NCBI GenBank assembly: GCA_964512645.1
Contig: CAZEJS010000016.1
Coordinates: forward strand, 1 to 61,265
DNA length: 61,265 nucleotides
DNA from: CAZEJS01 sp964512645
GTDB lineage: Bacteria; Actinomycetota; Geothermincolia; Fen-727; Anoxymicrobiaceae
Reading direction: 5' to 3'
The notes beneath the pieces were generated by a model. That model was given only the letters and a program-made list of their open reading frames with translations. It had not been told where the DNA came from and made no database searches. The stretch's first letter is position 1; each line of letters begins with the position of its first letter. This document shows positions 1 to 8,359 of the stretch, piece after piece. The translations under genes were made by a program, and so were the position numbers.

Positions 1-931
1 CCAGGAGCGCCTTCGCCCACAGCGGCACCGGCCGGGAGGCGGGGCGTGACCGCGCCGCGCCCGCCCGGCGCGCGCGCCCGGGCGCCTCCTTCGACGGTTT
101 CCGCCAGGCCACGGCGGACACATTGTCGTCGCTTCCGCGCTCAATGGCCATGTCGACGAGGGTGCGGCACGCCGCCTGCAGGTCCGGTTCCGACCCGATC
201 ACCTGGTAGATGTCTCCAGCGGTGACGGTAGAATGAAGGCCGTCGCAGCACATGAATATGACGTCGCCCCGCTCGACCCGGATTTTCAGAATGTCGATCT
301 CCACGCTGATCTCCGGTCCAACGGCGCGGGTCAGCACGTTCCTCCTGGCGTGGGTCCTCGCCTGGCTCTCGGTCAGTATTCCTTCGGCGACCATCTTGCC
401 GGTCACCGAATGGTCTTCCGTTACCTGGGTGATGCCCGAGGGCGACACGTGGTAGGCGCGTGTGTCCCCTACGTGCGCGATATACGCGTCGTCGAAACCG
501 ATCGCGGCGCAGGTGAGCGTTGTGCCCATGCCCTCGAGTTCGGGGTTCGCCGCTCCGAGATCATGAATGTGGCTGTTGGCCGCGGAGAAGGCGTTCCAAA
601 GCACGCTTTCGGCCCTCTCCTCGAAGTCCGCGGGGCCCTCGAACACGGTGGGGCTCATGTGCTGCTCGAGCAACCGCACCGCCGTGCTGCTGGCGACCTC
701 GCCGGACCGGTGCCCGCCCATCCCGTCGGCTATCGCCATGAAGCCGAGGTACTTGGGGCGGCGGCGCGCGGAGTAGTCGTGGACGGCGCAGTAGTCCTCG
801 TTGTGAGACCGGCGGCCTTTGTCGGAGGCCGCGCCGAAACGCGATTCGGACTGAACGTGCCCCACCTCGAGTTCCTGCAACTGCCCGCACCCCTCCAGCC
901 GTGGATGTCGCCGCCTGCCGATCCGCCGCAT
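1..931 (-). CDS. PP2C-type protein phosphatase (3' end outside window)
   Basis: The reading frame runs from an ATG at 931 off the left edge with no stop, giving 310 codons here. PP2C motifs appear in order: SHNEDY near residue 45, ADGMGGH, GTTL, HVGDTRAY, an EDHSV element and SDDNVSAV near residue 265. These supply the aspartates that bind the two metal ions used to remove phosphate from Ser/Thr. After the domain comes an Arg/Pro/Ala-rich linker, as in actinobacterial PstP-type enzymes that continue into a membrane segment; that part lies outside the window. A Ser/Thr kinase gene lies 2 kb away and is a plausible partner. The AT-rich stretch at 966-1002 is the likely promoter region. Confidence 0.93.
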   Translation of the reverse strand, partial: MRRIGRRRHPRLEGCGQLQELEVGHVQSESRFGAASDKGRRSHNEDYCAVHDYSARRRPKYLGFMAIADGMGGHRSGEVASSTAVRLLEQHMSPTVFEGPADFEERAESVLWNAFSAANSHIHDLGAANPELEGMGTTLTCAAIGFDDAYIAHVGDTRAYHVSPSGITQVTEDHSVTGKMVAEGILTESQARTHARRNVLTRAVGPEISVEIDILKIRVERGDVIFMCCDGLHSTVTAGDIYQVIGSEPDLQAACRTLVDMAIERGSDDNVSAVAWRKPSKEAPGRARRAGAARSRPASRPVPLWAKALL

Positions 932-1103
932 TAGCTTCTGAAGATGGCTTCCGCCCGACAGGGCGATAGAAATTATCTCATATTTTCAACATCAAACGGG
1001 CCGCCGGGCCTGCGGCGGCATAAAAGCGGTGCCGGTGATAACATTGTCGGCAGCCTGTAGCTGGGGCCCGGAGGCCGGCAGCCGGAGAAAAGCGAGGTCT
1101 GAG

Positions 1104-1958
1104 ATGGATTTCTTCCAGGGAAAGAACGCGGTCGTCACCGGCGCCGGTTCGGGCATCGGCAAAGCGCTGGCCCGGGGGCTGGCCTCGAAAGGCTGCCGGA
1201 CCATCGTGGTGACCGACATCGACCAGGGGCGGCTGGACGCCACCGTCGAGGAGCTCGACGGGCTCGGGGTGCGTGCCGAGGGTTTCAAGGTCGACCACTC
1301 CAGCAGGGACGAGGCCTCCGCCTTCGCCGACGCCTTCTTCGCCAGGTACTACCACTGCGACGTGCTCTGCCAGAACGCCGGCGTGGGCCTCGGCGGCACG
1401 TTCCTGGAGACCTCGCTCGACGAGTTCGAATGGGTCATGAACATCAACCTCTGGGGGGCGATCTACATGCTGCACTTCTTCGTCCCCAGGATGGCCGAGC
1501 GGGGCCGGGGGTCGGTGCTGGCTACCGCGAGCGACGCGGGTCTCGTCCCCCTTCCTTACATGTCCGCCTACAACGTGACCAAGTTCGGGGTGGTGGGGCT
1601 GGTCGAGACCGTCCGCACCGAGCTGGCCGACCGCAACGTGAAATTCACCCTGCTCTGCCCGGGCGACATCAAGACCAACATCATCAAGGACAACCCCCTT
1701 CACATCTACGACCGGGCCGGCGTCAGCAACAAGGACGCCGTGGAGAAGTACTACGAGGAGAAGGGCGAGGACCCGGCAGTCGTCGCGGAGGCGGCCCTGC
1801 GGGGCCTGGAGAAGAACAGGCCGATAGTAATCGTCCCCTGGGCGCACCACGGATACCTCTGGGACCTGCACCGCCTCTCGCCGGCGCTCTACCACCGGGT
1901 CATGGCCGCGGCGCTCAAACTGGGAGTGTTCCACCGGATGATGGGAATGCGGAAGTAG
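1104..1958 (+). CDS. SDR-family NAD(P)-dependent oxidoreductase
   Basis: 284-residue short-chain dehydrogenase. The cofactor-binding TGAGSGIG motif is near residue 13, the NAG motif near residue 90, a TASD serine near residue 138 and the catalytic YNVTK (Tyr and Lys) near residue 153, so the active-site set is complete. The ATG at 1104 is chosen because GAGG lies 6 bases upstream; an upstream ATG at 1029 would add an unconserved leader. The extended C-terminus resembles SDRs acting on hydrophobic alcohols or ketones, but the substrate cannot be read from sequence. It stands alone between the phosphatase (divergent) and the amidase. Confidence 0.92.
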   Translation: MDFFQGKNAVVTGAGSGIGKALARGLASKGCRTIVVTDIDQGRLDATVEELDGLGVRAEGFKVDHSSRDEASAFADAFFARYYHCDVLCQNAGVGLGGTFLETSLDEFEWVMNINLWGAIYMLHFFVPRMAERGRGSVLATASDAGLVPLPYMSAYNVTKFGVVGLVETVRTELADRNVKFTLLCPGDIKTNIIKDNPLHIYDRAGVSNKDAVEKYYEEKGEDPAVVAEAALRGLEKNRPIVIVPWAHHGYLWDLHRLSPALYHRVMAAALKLGVFHRMMGMRK

Positions 1959-1968
1959 GCTCGCCGCC

Positions 1969-1994
1969 GCCCGGGGCGCGCCCCGGGCTATAAT
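1969..1994 (+). promoter_or_regulatory. Perfect 20-base palindrome abutting TATAAT
   Basis: The 20 bases at 1969-1988 are a perfect palindrome of C and G (8-bp arms around CGCG), followed directly by TATAAT at 1989-1994. It lies between the dehydrogenase stop (1958) and the amidase start (2042). It could be the dehydrogenase terminator, though the T-run is poor, or a -10 element with the palindrome acting as operator. No good -35 is visible. Confidence 0.45.
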
Positions 1995-2041
1995 CTTCTG
2001 GCGCAAAGTGATCCGGCAGTCTATCGCGGGGGAGTCCAGGC

Positions 2042-2818
2042 TTGAAACCGGAAACGGGAGGCGCCGCCAGGCTGATCGTCCTGCTCGTCGTCGCCCTGCT
2101 CGCGGGCGCCGGCGTCGGATTGCTCTCTTTCTCGCTTGCGCGCCGGCCGGCCCCGCCGGCGGTCGCCCCGAAACCGGAAAGACCCCCCGACGTCGGTAGA
2201 GCGGGCGGAGTCGTCTGCCTGGACCCGGGACATTCGCCGGGGCCCTTCCCCTCGACGATCGACCCCGCCAGCGGGCTCGACGTCGCCGACTCCGGGGGAG
2301 AGGATGGAGAAGTCCAGACCAACTGGAACATCGCGGTAAAGGCGAAGGAACTGCTCGAGCGAAAAGGATACACGGTCAGGCTGACCCGGCCGGCGGTCGA
2401 GGCCCCGGCGAACCTGCGGGAGAGGGCCGACATCGGCAACGCCTGCGACATCAACGTGCGGATCCACTTCGACCCCTCGGTGCACGCCATACTGTTCCCC
2501 GCGGCCGGACAGACCAAGTCGCACGGCAGCGCCTCGCTGTCCGTCGGCGAAGAGGTTTCCGCGTGGAGCCGGGTCCTCGCTGAGGCCCTGCTCCCGTTTC
2601 TGCTGCCCCTCGGCGTCACCAGGATCGACAACGACATGGGTGGCTCGTCGAACAACGCCGGCCCCGCCTACGTCGGCTCCGTTCTCTCCACGGTCCCGGT
2701 CGTGGTGATAGAAAACGACCCGGCGGTGGTCAGGGACAACCCATCCGGGCAGGAACGAGCGGCGGCGGCTATCGCCGAAGGCATCGATTCATATTTCAAG
2801 CAGGCCGGAGCGCGGTAG
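2042..2818 (+). CDS. N-acetylmuramoyl-L-alanine amidase (Amidase_3)
   Basis: 258-residue zinc amidase that would cut the lactyl-amide bond between N-acetylmuramic acid and the stem peptide. A signal-anchor segment at about residues 11-32 places the enzyme outside the membrane. Amidase_3 features follow: LDPGH near residue 61 (first zinc His), GEVQTNWN (Glu ligand), INVRIHFD (second His) and VVIEND near residue 228 (catalytic Glu). The start is TTG at 2042, preceded by a GGGGGAG run about 7 bases upstream; there is no in-frame ATG before the membrane segment. Its neighbours are also wall or kinase genes. Confidence 0.92.
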   Translation: MKPETGGAARLIVLLVVALLAGAGVGLLSFSLARRPAPPAVAPKPERPPDVGRAGGVVCLDPGHSPGPFPSTIDPASGLDVADSGGEDGEVQTNWNIAVKAKELLERKGYTVRLTRPAVEAPANLRERADIGNACDINVRIHFDPSVHAILFPAAGQTKSHGSASLSVGEEVSAWSRVLAEALLPFLLPLGVTRIDNDMGGSSNNAGPAYVGSVLSTVPVVVIENDPAVVRDNPSGQERAAAAIAEGIDSYFKQAGAR

Positions 2819-2869
2819 CCTGCGTTCACGGCCCCGACGGGCGCGGTCGACCCCCGACCGGCGGGCGGC

Positions 2870-4822
2870 TCAGGGCTGGCGGCCGATGAAATGGAGCTCG
2901 GAGATGCTCAGGTCGCGGGAGGCCGAGTGGCCCCCTCCCTGGCTTTCTCCCGGGTAGATGCCCGTAACCGCCACCCGCACCGTTGTCGTCTCGACCGGCT
3001 TGTCCAGGCGCCTTTCCTGCCAGCCCAGCGCCGCGGCGCCGGGGGCCCGGTCGAAGTTGACCACCTGGCTCGACCCGTCGTCGAACGTGAGCGTCAACTG
3101 GCTCGGCTTGGGGTTCTGCAGGTAGCGGTCGACATCGCTGAACTTCTTGTACCCCGGTATGGCGCGCACCGAAGTCACCACGACCGACCCGCTGAAGGTG
3201 AACGTCAGTACGGGGTTGGGGTCCCTGGCGATGTCCGCCGCCCAGCAGGTCACCTCCTGGTTGTCGTGTATCTGCTGGGGCGGATAGCTTTGGCCGCTGC
3301 CCGGATCCACGGTGTAAGGCCCCAGGACCGAGGCCAGCATGCCGGTCAGGTCCTGCTCCTCGGCGGCGGGATCCTCTTCAGCTTCGACGGTGACGGTCCT
3401 GGCGCCCAGCACCCTGTTGCCCTTGTCATAAGCGCTGACCGTTATTGAGTGCGTCCCGGCGCCGGTCTTCACCGACGTCTCGAAAGGCGCCTTTTCCAGC
3501 GTCTCCCGGACCTCGTTATCGACCGCCACCTCCACCCTTGCCACCCGTGAGGGGTCCTTTACGTCCACCTTGACGTCAACGGGACTTGTCACCCGTCCGC
3601 TTCTGGGGCTCACCAGGTTCAGCGCCGGGCCGCGGGTGAAGAGAAGGAGCAGCGCTACCGCCACGCCGGCGAGGACGAGCGCTCCGCCCACTGCTCCGAT
3701 GGCTATCCACACCTTCTTCGCGGAGTCCGTCCGGCCCGCGGCCCGCACCGGAACGGGCGGCGCCTGGTACCCGGCGGCTCCGGGCGAACGCAGCACGGTG
3801 CCGTCATGCGCGGACCTCTCTTCCGGGGCCGGAGGCATGGCCCCGCTCTGGATGTCCGCCTTCATCTCCGACGCCGACGCGTACCGCAGCGCCGCGTTCT
3901 TCTGCGTCGCCCTGGCGATCACCGCCTCGAGGTTCGGAGGTATCCCGGCGTTCAGCAGGTGGGCCGGTTTCGGTTCCTCGTGCACTATCTTGTACATGAT
4001 GCTGGTCGGGGAGGTCGAGGAGAAGGCGGGCGCGCCGGTGAGGAGCTCGTAGAGGAGCACCCCGGTGGAGAAGATGTCGCTGGCGGGGCCGACCGCCTCC
4101 CCTTTGACCTGCTCGGGGCTCATGTATCCGGGGGTCCCCATCACCTGCCCCGCCTGGGTCATCGTGGATGAAGAGGTGGTGCGGGCGATACCGAAGTCGG
4201 CCACCTTCACCGTCCCGTCCGGCAGCAGGAATACGTTGTCGGGCTTGATGTCCCGGTGCACCACCCCGTGGGAGTGGGCGTAGGAGAGCGCGGACAGCAC
4301 CTGTTCGATTACCGCGGTGGCCCGGGGTATCGTCATCGGCGCTTCCGCCGCCGCCTCGGTCAGCGTAGCACCCTCCAGGTACTCCATGGCTATGTAAGGG
4401 ACGCCGTCCCGGTCGCCAACGTCGAAGACCGTGACGATGTTCATGTGCGAGAGCTGGCCCGCCGCCGTGGCTTCGCGCTCGAAGCGCGCCCTTATCTCCT
4501 GCTGTTCGTCATCGGGAAGCCTGTCGTCGATGTACAGGGATTTTATCGCCACGTTGCGTTCGATCCTGTCGTCGCGCGCGAGGTAGACCACCCCCATTGC
4601 GCCCCTCCCCACCTCGCGGAGCACCCGGTAGCGCCCGAAGGACTCAGGGAGGGGGCCCCGGGAACGCCCCGTGCCGGCACCTGTCGCCTCGCCGGAGACG
4701 ATCACGGTGTCGGGGGTGGCCCCCCGGCGGTCGCCATCCGGCAGCTTCGCGCCGCAGTTGACACAGAACGAAGGCGAACCCGCGATGCTCTTCCCGCATT
4801 CCGGACAGACCCTCTCGATCAT
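2870..4822 (-). CDS. Membrane Ser/Thr protein kinase with zinc ribbon and sugar-binding-like ectodomain
   Basis: 650 residues. An N-terminal zinc ribbon has CPEC at 6-9 and CVNC at 20-23. The kinase domain follows from about residue 62: glycine loop GRGAMGVVYLA, AIK lysine 94, HRDIKPDN, DFGIA and GYMSPEQ, all intact, so it should be active. A membrane helix lies at about 371-395, then an Ig-like segment and a C-terminal beta domain (about 495-645) resembling the discoidin-like NADase-type glycan-binding domain. This looks like a receptor kinase sensing a wall or extracellular sugar, unlike the usual PASTA-tailed PknB. The adjacent PASTA-M23 gene upstream and the PP2C gene nearby fit wall signalling. 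Confidence 0.93.
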   Translation of the reverse strand: MIERVCPECGKSIAGSPSFCVNCGAKLPDGDRRGATPDTVIVSGEATGAGTGRSRGPLPESFGRYRVLREVGRGAMGVVYLARDDRIERNVAIKSLYIDDRLPDDEQQEIRARFEREATAAGQLSHMNIVTVFDVGDRDGVPYIAMEYLEGATLTEAAAEAPMTIPRATAVIEQVLSALSYAHSHGVVHRDIKPDNVFLLPDGTVKVADFGIARTTSSSTMTQAGQVMGTPGYMSPEQVKGEAVGPASDIFSTGVLLYELLTGAPAFSSTSPTSIMYKIVHEEPKPAHLLNAGIPPNLEAVIARATQKNAALRYASASEMKADIQSGAMPPAPEERSAHDGTVLRSPGAAGYQAPPVPVRAAGRTDSAKKVWIAIGAVGGALVLAGVAVALLLLFTRGPALNLVSPRSGRVTSPVDVKVDVKDPSRVARVEVAVDNEVRETLEKAPFETSVKTGAGTHSITVSAYDKGNRVLGARTVTVEAEEDPAAEEQDLTGMLASVLGPYTVDPGSGQSYPPQQIHDNQEVTCWAADIARDPNPVLTFTFSGSVVVTSVRAIPGYKKFSDVDRYLQNPKPSQLTLTFDDGSSQVVNFDRAPGAAALGWQERRLDKPVETTTVRVAVTGIYPGESQGGGHSASRDLSISELHFIGRQP

Positions 4823-4871
4823 TCCTCACTCCCCTGTGACTTCCGCCCGGGCCGCCGCCCCGGCTCGCCGC

Positions 4872-5768
4872 TCATATGCCGTACAGCAGGCGCATCCTGC
4901 CCGTGGGGTCCTTCAGGTCCGCGGCCTGCTCCCCGTACCAGTCGTGCCTCGCCGTCGTGCCCGGCGCGTACTCCTCGAAATGCAACTGGCTGGTGCCGCT
5001 GACCGTCCCGATCTGCTGCCCGCCCCTGACCACCTGCCCGACCGACAGCCATGACGGGCCGGTCAGTTCGCCGTAGAAACCCACGAAGTCCCCGTGGTCT
5101 ATGAGGATGCCGCAGCACACCTCGCCGTCGGCCCTGGTGTAGAAATCCGGTATGACCTGCAGGACGGTGCCGTCCTTCATCGCCCGGACCGGCGCCCCCC
5201 TTCCCCCCGGCGGGTATATGTCGATCGCGCCGTGGAGCCTGCCGCCCCCGCGCGGCGCCCCGAAGTAGGGATAGTCGGTCGAGCCGGAGGACCACCGCCC
5301 GCAGGCTATCGACTCCTCTTTTGTGAAGGGGCAGACGGGAAGGCCCTCCGTGGGGGGGACAGTGGACGGCTTCTGCTCCTTCCTGTTCGGCGTCTTCACG
5401 AGCCTCACCGTCACCACCGAGCCCTTCTCCGCGTCGGCGCCCGCCCTCGGGGTCTGGCGGTCGACAGTCGCGCCTTCGAGAACCACGTTGGCCGTGTCCC
5501 GCTGCCGGTCGGTCCCGATCTCCAGCCCCGCCTCCTCGAGGCGCGCGGCCGCCTCCGGGCGTGTGAGCCCGAGGATGTCGGGTACGACCACGGAATTGCC
5601 TCTTCCCCCGGCGAAGAGGGCGTAGGACGCGAGCCCCGCCGCCACCCCGACGAGGAGCGCGGCGGCGCCTGCCGCCAGCATGCGGCCGGTGATCCGGCGT
5701 CCGCCCGGCTGCCGCGTCCCCGCGCGGCGACCGTCGCGTACATGTCGATGTCGTGAGCCGGCTGCCAT
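4872..5768 (-). CDS. PASTA-domain M23 (LytM-type) peptidase-like protein, copy 1
   Basis: About 298 residues: basic N-terminus, membrane helix near residues 30-52, one PASTA domain (about 58-125, VVVPDILGL) and a C-terminal LytM fold (about 155-298). The zinc-ligand motif HGAID (HxxxD) and the later IDHGD are present, but the usual HxH is QLH (SQLHFEEY), so the first, catalytic His is Gln. It may be a weak or inactive peptidase used to bind peptidoglycan. ATG at 5768 is preferred over TTG 5771 because GGGGGTG lies upstream. It sits 49 bases before the kinase gene, probably one operon. A paralogue lies at 14420-15403. Confidence 0.88.
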   Translation of the reverse strand: MAAGSRHRHVRDGRRAGTRQPGGRRITGRMLAAGAAALLVGVAAGLASYALFAGGRGNSVVVPDILGLTRPEAAARLEEAGLEIGTDRQRDTANVVLEGATVDRQTPRAGADAEKGSVVTVRLVKTPNRKEQKPSTVPPTEGLPVCPFTKEESIACGRWSSGSTDYPYFGAPRGGGRLHGAIDIYPPGGRGAPVRAMKDGTVLQVIPDFYTRADGEVCCGILIDHGDFVGFYGELTGPSWLSVGQVVRGGQQIGTVSGTSQLHFEEYAPGTTARHDWYGEQAADLKDPTGRMRLLYGI

Positions 5769-6065
5769 CAATCACACCCCCGGGTGCAGGGTGAGGTTAT
5801 TATAGCCCACATGCCGCGCGCCACGCCGGGAAGGAAGAGGCCCCGCCCGCAGGAAAGTCGGGTGCGACGCCGGGGCCGCGTTCGCCGGCGCGGGGGAGCA
5901 AACCCGCCGGACGAAGGCGCCGCCTCTCACAGAGAAGGAATCCACTGCCGTCCCAGGCATGTCTGGACCGCCCGGGGCGAAGAAGGAGAAGCTCTCCTCC
6001 CGGCCAATAAGAGGGGCGGCTGCCGGACGGCGGCCCTCGCGTCTGGCTCCATGTGGGAGGCGGTC
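5769..6065. other. Intergenic region with no gene seen
   Basis: This 297-base gap lies between the divergent PASTA-M23 and flavin-reductase genes. An open frame continues upstream of the reductase start at 6066, but it is Arg/Pro-rich and unlike the family, so I do not count it as coding. The only AT-rich island is around 5793-5800 (TTATTATAG), a possible promoter -10. Confidence 0.5.
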
Positions 6066-6623
6066 ATGAACCGGTACGGCGTCGCGGTGGTCACGGGAAG
6101 CATCAGGAAGGACTCCCTCAACATGAGGCTGGCAAGAGCTCTGGTGCGGCTCGCGCCCGGGGAGTTCGACTTCGATTTCGTGCGCATTGACGATCTCCCG
6201 CTCTACAACGCCGACGAAGACGACAGCCGTGCGGAGCCGGTGCTGCGCCTGAAGCGGCAGATCGAGGGGGCGGACGCGGTCCTTTTCGTGTCGCCGGAGT
6301 ACAACCGCTCCATCCCCGGCGTCCTCAAGAACGCCATCGACCAGGGTTCGCGTCCCCCGGAGCGGAACTCGTGGGCCGCCAAGCCCGCGGGGATAATCGG
6401 CGTCTCCACCGGGAGGCTGGGAACGGCGCTGTGCCAGCAGCACCTGCGCAACACCCTCGCCTACCTGGACATGCGCGTGATGGGGCAGCCGGAGGCGTTC
6501 ATACAGATGGCGGAGGGGCTCTTCGACGAGGACGGCGGCGCGGGGCCCGCCAGCGGGAAGTTCCTCCAGGACTGGGTGGACCACTTCGCGGCCTGGGTGC
6601 GGGAGCACGCCCGGGCGGGGTGA
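6066..6623 (+). CDS. NAD(P)H-dependent FMN reductase (flavodoxin-like fold)
   Basis: 185 residues, the usual length for the NADPH-dependent FMN reductase/ChrR family, which passes electrons from NAD(P)H through bound FMN to quinones, metals or azo dyes. The phosphate-binding loop TGSIRKDSLN is near residue 8, LPLYNAD near 45, and the flavin-binding SPEYNRSIPG near 76-85, followed by KNAIDQ and GVSTGRLGT. The ATG at 6066 is preceded by GGAGG at 6055-6060. It is monocistronic; the product is predicted to be cytoplasmic. Confidence 0.93.
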   Translation: MNRYGVAVVTGSIRKDSLNMRLARALVRLAPGEFDFDFVRIDDLPLYNADEDDSRAEPVLRLKRQIEGADAVLFVSPEYNRSIPGVLKNAIDQGSRPPERNSWAAKPAGIIGVSTGRLGTALCQQHLRNTLAYLDMRVMGQPEAFIQMAEGLFDEDGGAGPASGKFLQDWVDHFAAWVREHARAG

Positions 6624-6774
6624 GCGCCTGGCGGTTGCGGTAGAATCGGGCCGTGGCGGGCCGGGCCGCGATCGGCCGGCGCCGCCGGCAGCAGGGCCGT
6701 TCTCCGCCGGCGCGAACGTTCCGGGGTGAAGGACGCCGTGCAGAACTGACCGCTACCCGCAGGGAGGGACTCTG

Positions 6775-8358
6775 ATGAGCTCGACGAAATGCAGGACGTC
6801 ACCGTCCCCGAACCTCAAGTCCGCGGGCATCATCGGGAAGCCGGACCTCGAGGAGCTTCCGGCGTCCGACCCGCCGACCACCCCGTTCGACTCGGCCCTG
6901 AGGGAGCCCTCGGGCCTCGAGGACCTGCGTGACTTTCCTTTCTCCATGGGGGAAGTGTTTCAGAACGCTGAGGCGGTCCGTTCCTTCCCGGCGGGTTATT
7001 TCAGGAAGATGAAGAGGATCCGGCGGGACGCCATCGATTTCAGGAACAGGTACATCCTTCCCAACATCGAGGAGATCGAGAGGAAAGCCACCGCCGACCC
7101 CGGGTACTTCTCGCGCGAGCTCTTCGACAGGGGGCTCGAGTACAGGTTCCCGACGCTGATCATCCCCGAAGGCTTCGGGGGGCCCGGCTACCTCTCGTGC
7201 CACATCGGGATCATGTGCGAGGAGCTGGCGGTGGGGAGCGGAGGGTTCGCCACGACCATCGCGGTCAACATGGCCCAGCTCGTCACCCTGTTCGACATGC
7301 ACCTGTTCGGGGTCTACTGCCGCGAGAGCCTGGAGGCCGAGAAGCGCGGCGAGACGTTCATCTGGAGCGGCGCGGTGACCGAGCCCAACGCGGGCACCGA
7401 CCGCTGGGACGAGGACTTCCAGAACTGCACCAGGGCCGACATGGTGGCGCGCAAGGTCGAGGGCGGCTACGTGCTGAACGGCACGAAGTGCTTCACCTCG
7501 AACGGGTCCGTCGCGCAGAGGACGGCTATGTCCGCGGCGCTGGACCCTAAGGACCCCGCGGGCTCCGGCTGCTTCTTCGTCGTGCCCACGGACAGCCCCG
7601 GCTTCTCGGTGGGTCGCGTCGAGAGGAAAATGGGACAGAAGGCGTCGGTGACCAGCGAACAGGTCTGCGAGGACGTCTTCGTGCCCGACAGCCACAGGGT
7701 CGGTCCCGAAGGCGTCGCCGCCCACCTGACCACCCTTTACCTCGCGTCCTCCCGGGGCCCGGTCGGGGCAATAGGCGTGGGCTGCGGGCGCCGCGCGCTG
7801 GAGTCCCTGTTGAAATGGGCGGCGGAGAAACGTAACGGCCGGGGCCGGCTCATCGACCAGCAGGCCCTCCAGGTCACCATCGCCAACATGGCCAGGGAAC
7901 TCCTGGCCGCCCGCGCCGCTTACATCCAGGCCTGCATGGCCTTCGACCGCGCGGTGTGCAGGCTGCTGTCTCCCCTGCCCGTCCGGCTCCTCCTGCGGGC
8001 GCTCCCCCTGTCGGTCCTGTGCTCGGAGAGGTTCAGGCGGGTCGCGCAGTCCCCCGCGGGCCGGGCGCTTACCGCCAGGGTGTTCGAGTGGGCGTGTCCC
8101 GGAGACCGCCTGATGCACATCGCCGGCCTGGCGGCCAACGCCAAGGTGCTCGGGAGCAGTGCCGGGAGGAAGGTCGCCGGCGAAGCCATGCAGATAATGG
8201 GACCCGACGCCGCGGACCCCCGGTGGGGCGTGGACCGCGCCTACCGCGACGCGAGGCTCACCGAGATCTACGAGGGCACCAACCAGGCGTGTTCGATAAC
8301 CGCGTTCAAGTCCATCGCCGGCAGCCTGGTCGAAACCCTCGACGGCGGGGGGCGCTGA
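6775..8358 (+). CDS. Acyl-CoA dehydrogenase family protein, catalytic-type subunit
   Basis: 527 residues, longer than the classic 380-residue enzymes because of an N-terminal extension of about 90 residues and a hydrophobic insertion near residues 385-425. The flavin/substrate regions are recognisable: IPEGFGGPG, GAVTEPNAGTD, NGTKCFTSNG, then C-terminal YRDARLTEIYEGTNQ, with the Glu-Gly-Thr stretch where this family usually has its base. It should oxidise an acyl-CoA at the alpha-beta bond, passing electrons to ETF. AGGGAGG precedes ATG 6775. The next gene starts one base after the stop and encodes a degenerate relative. Confidence 0.9.
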   Translation: MSSTKCRTSPSPNLKSAGIIGKPDLEELPASDPPTTPFDSALREPSGLEDLRDFPFSMGEVFQNAEAVRSFPAGYFRKMKRIRRDAIDFRNRYILPNIEEIERKATADPGYFSRELFDRGLEYRFPTLIIPEGFGGPGYLSCHIGIMCEELAVGSGGFATTIAVNMAQLVTLFDMHLFGVYCRESLEAEKRGETFIWSGAVTEPNAGTDRWDEDFQNCTRADMVARKVEGGYVLNGTKCFTSNGSVAQRTAMSAALDPKDPAGSGCFFVVPTDSPGFSVGRVERKMGQKASVTSEQVCEDVFVPDSHRVGPEGVAAHLTTLYLASSRGPVGAIGVGCGRRALESLLKWAAEKRNGRGRLIDQQALQVTIANMARELLAARAAYIQACMAFDRAVCRLLSPLPVRLLLRALPLSVLCSERFRRVAQSPAGRALTARVFEWACPGDRLMHIAGLAANAKVLGSSAGRKVAGEAMQIMGPDAADPRWGVDRAYRDARLTEIYEGTNQACSITAFKSIAGSLVETLDGGGR

Positions 8359-8359
8359 C

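Noticed and set aside
978..2006. Long open frames opposite and overlapping the real genes throughout the window
   Set aside because: In DNA this GC-rich, antisense frames stay open by chance; they are Arg/Pro/Gly-rich and lack family motifs, whereas the genes listed carry clear motifs.
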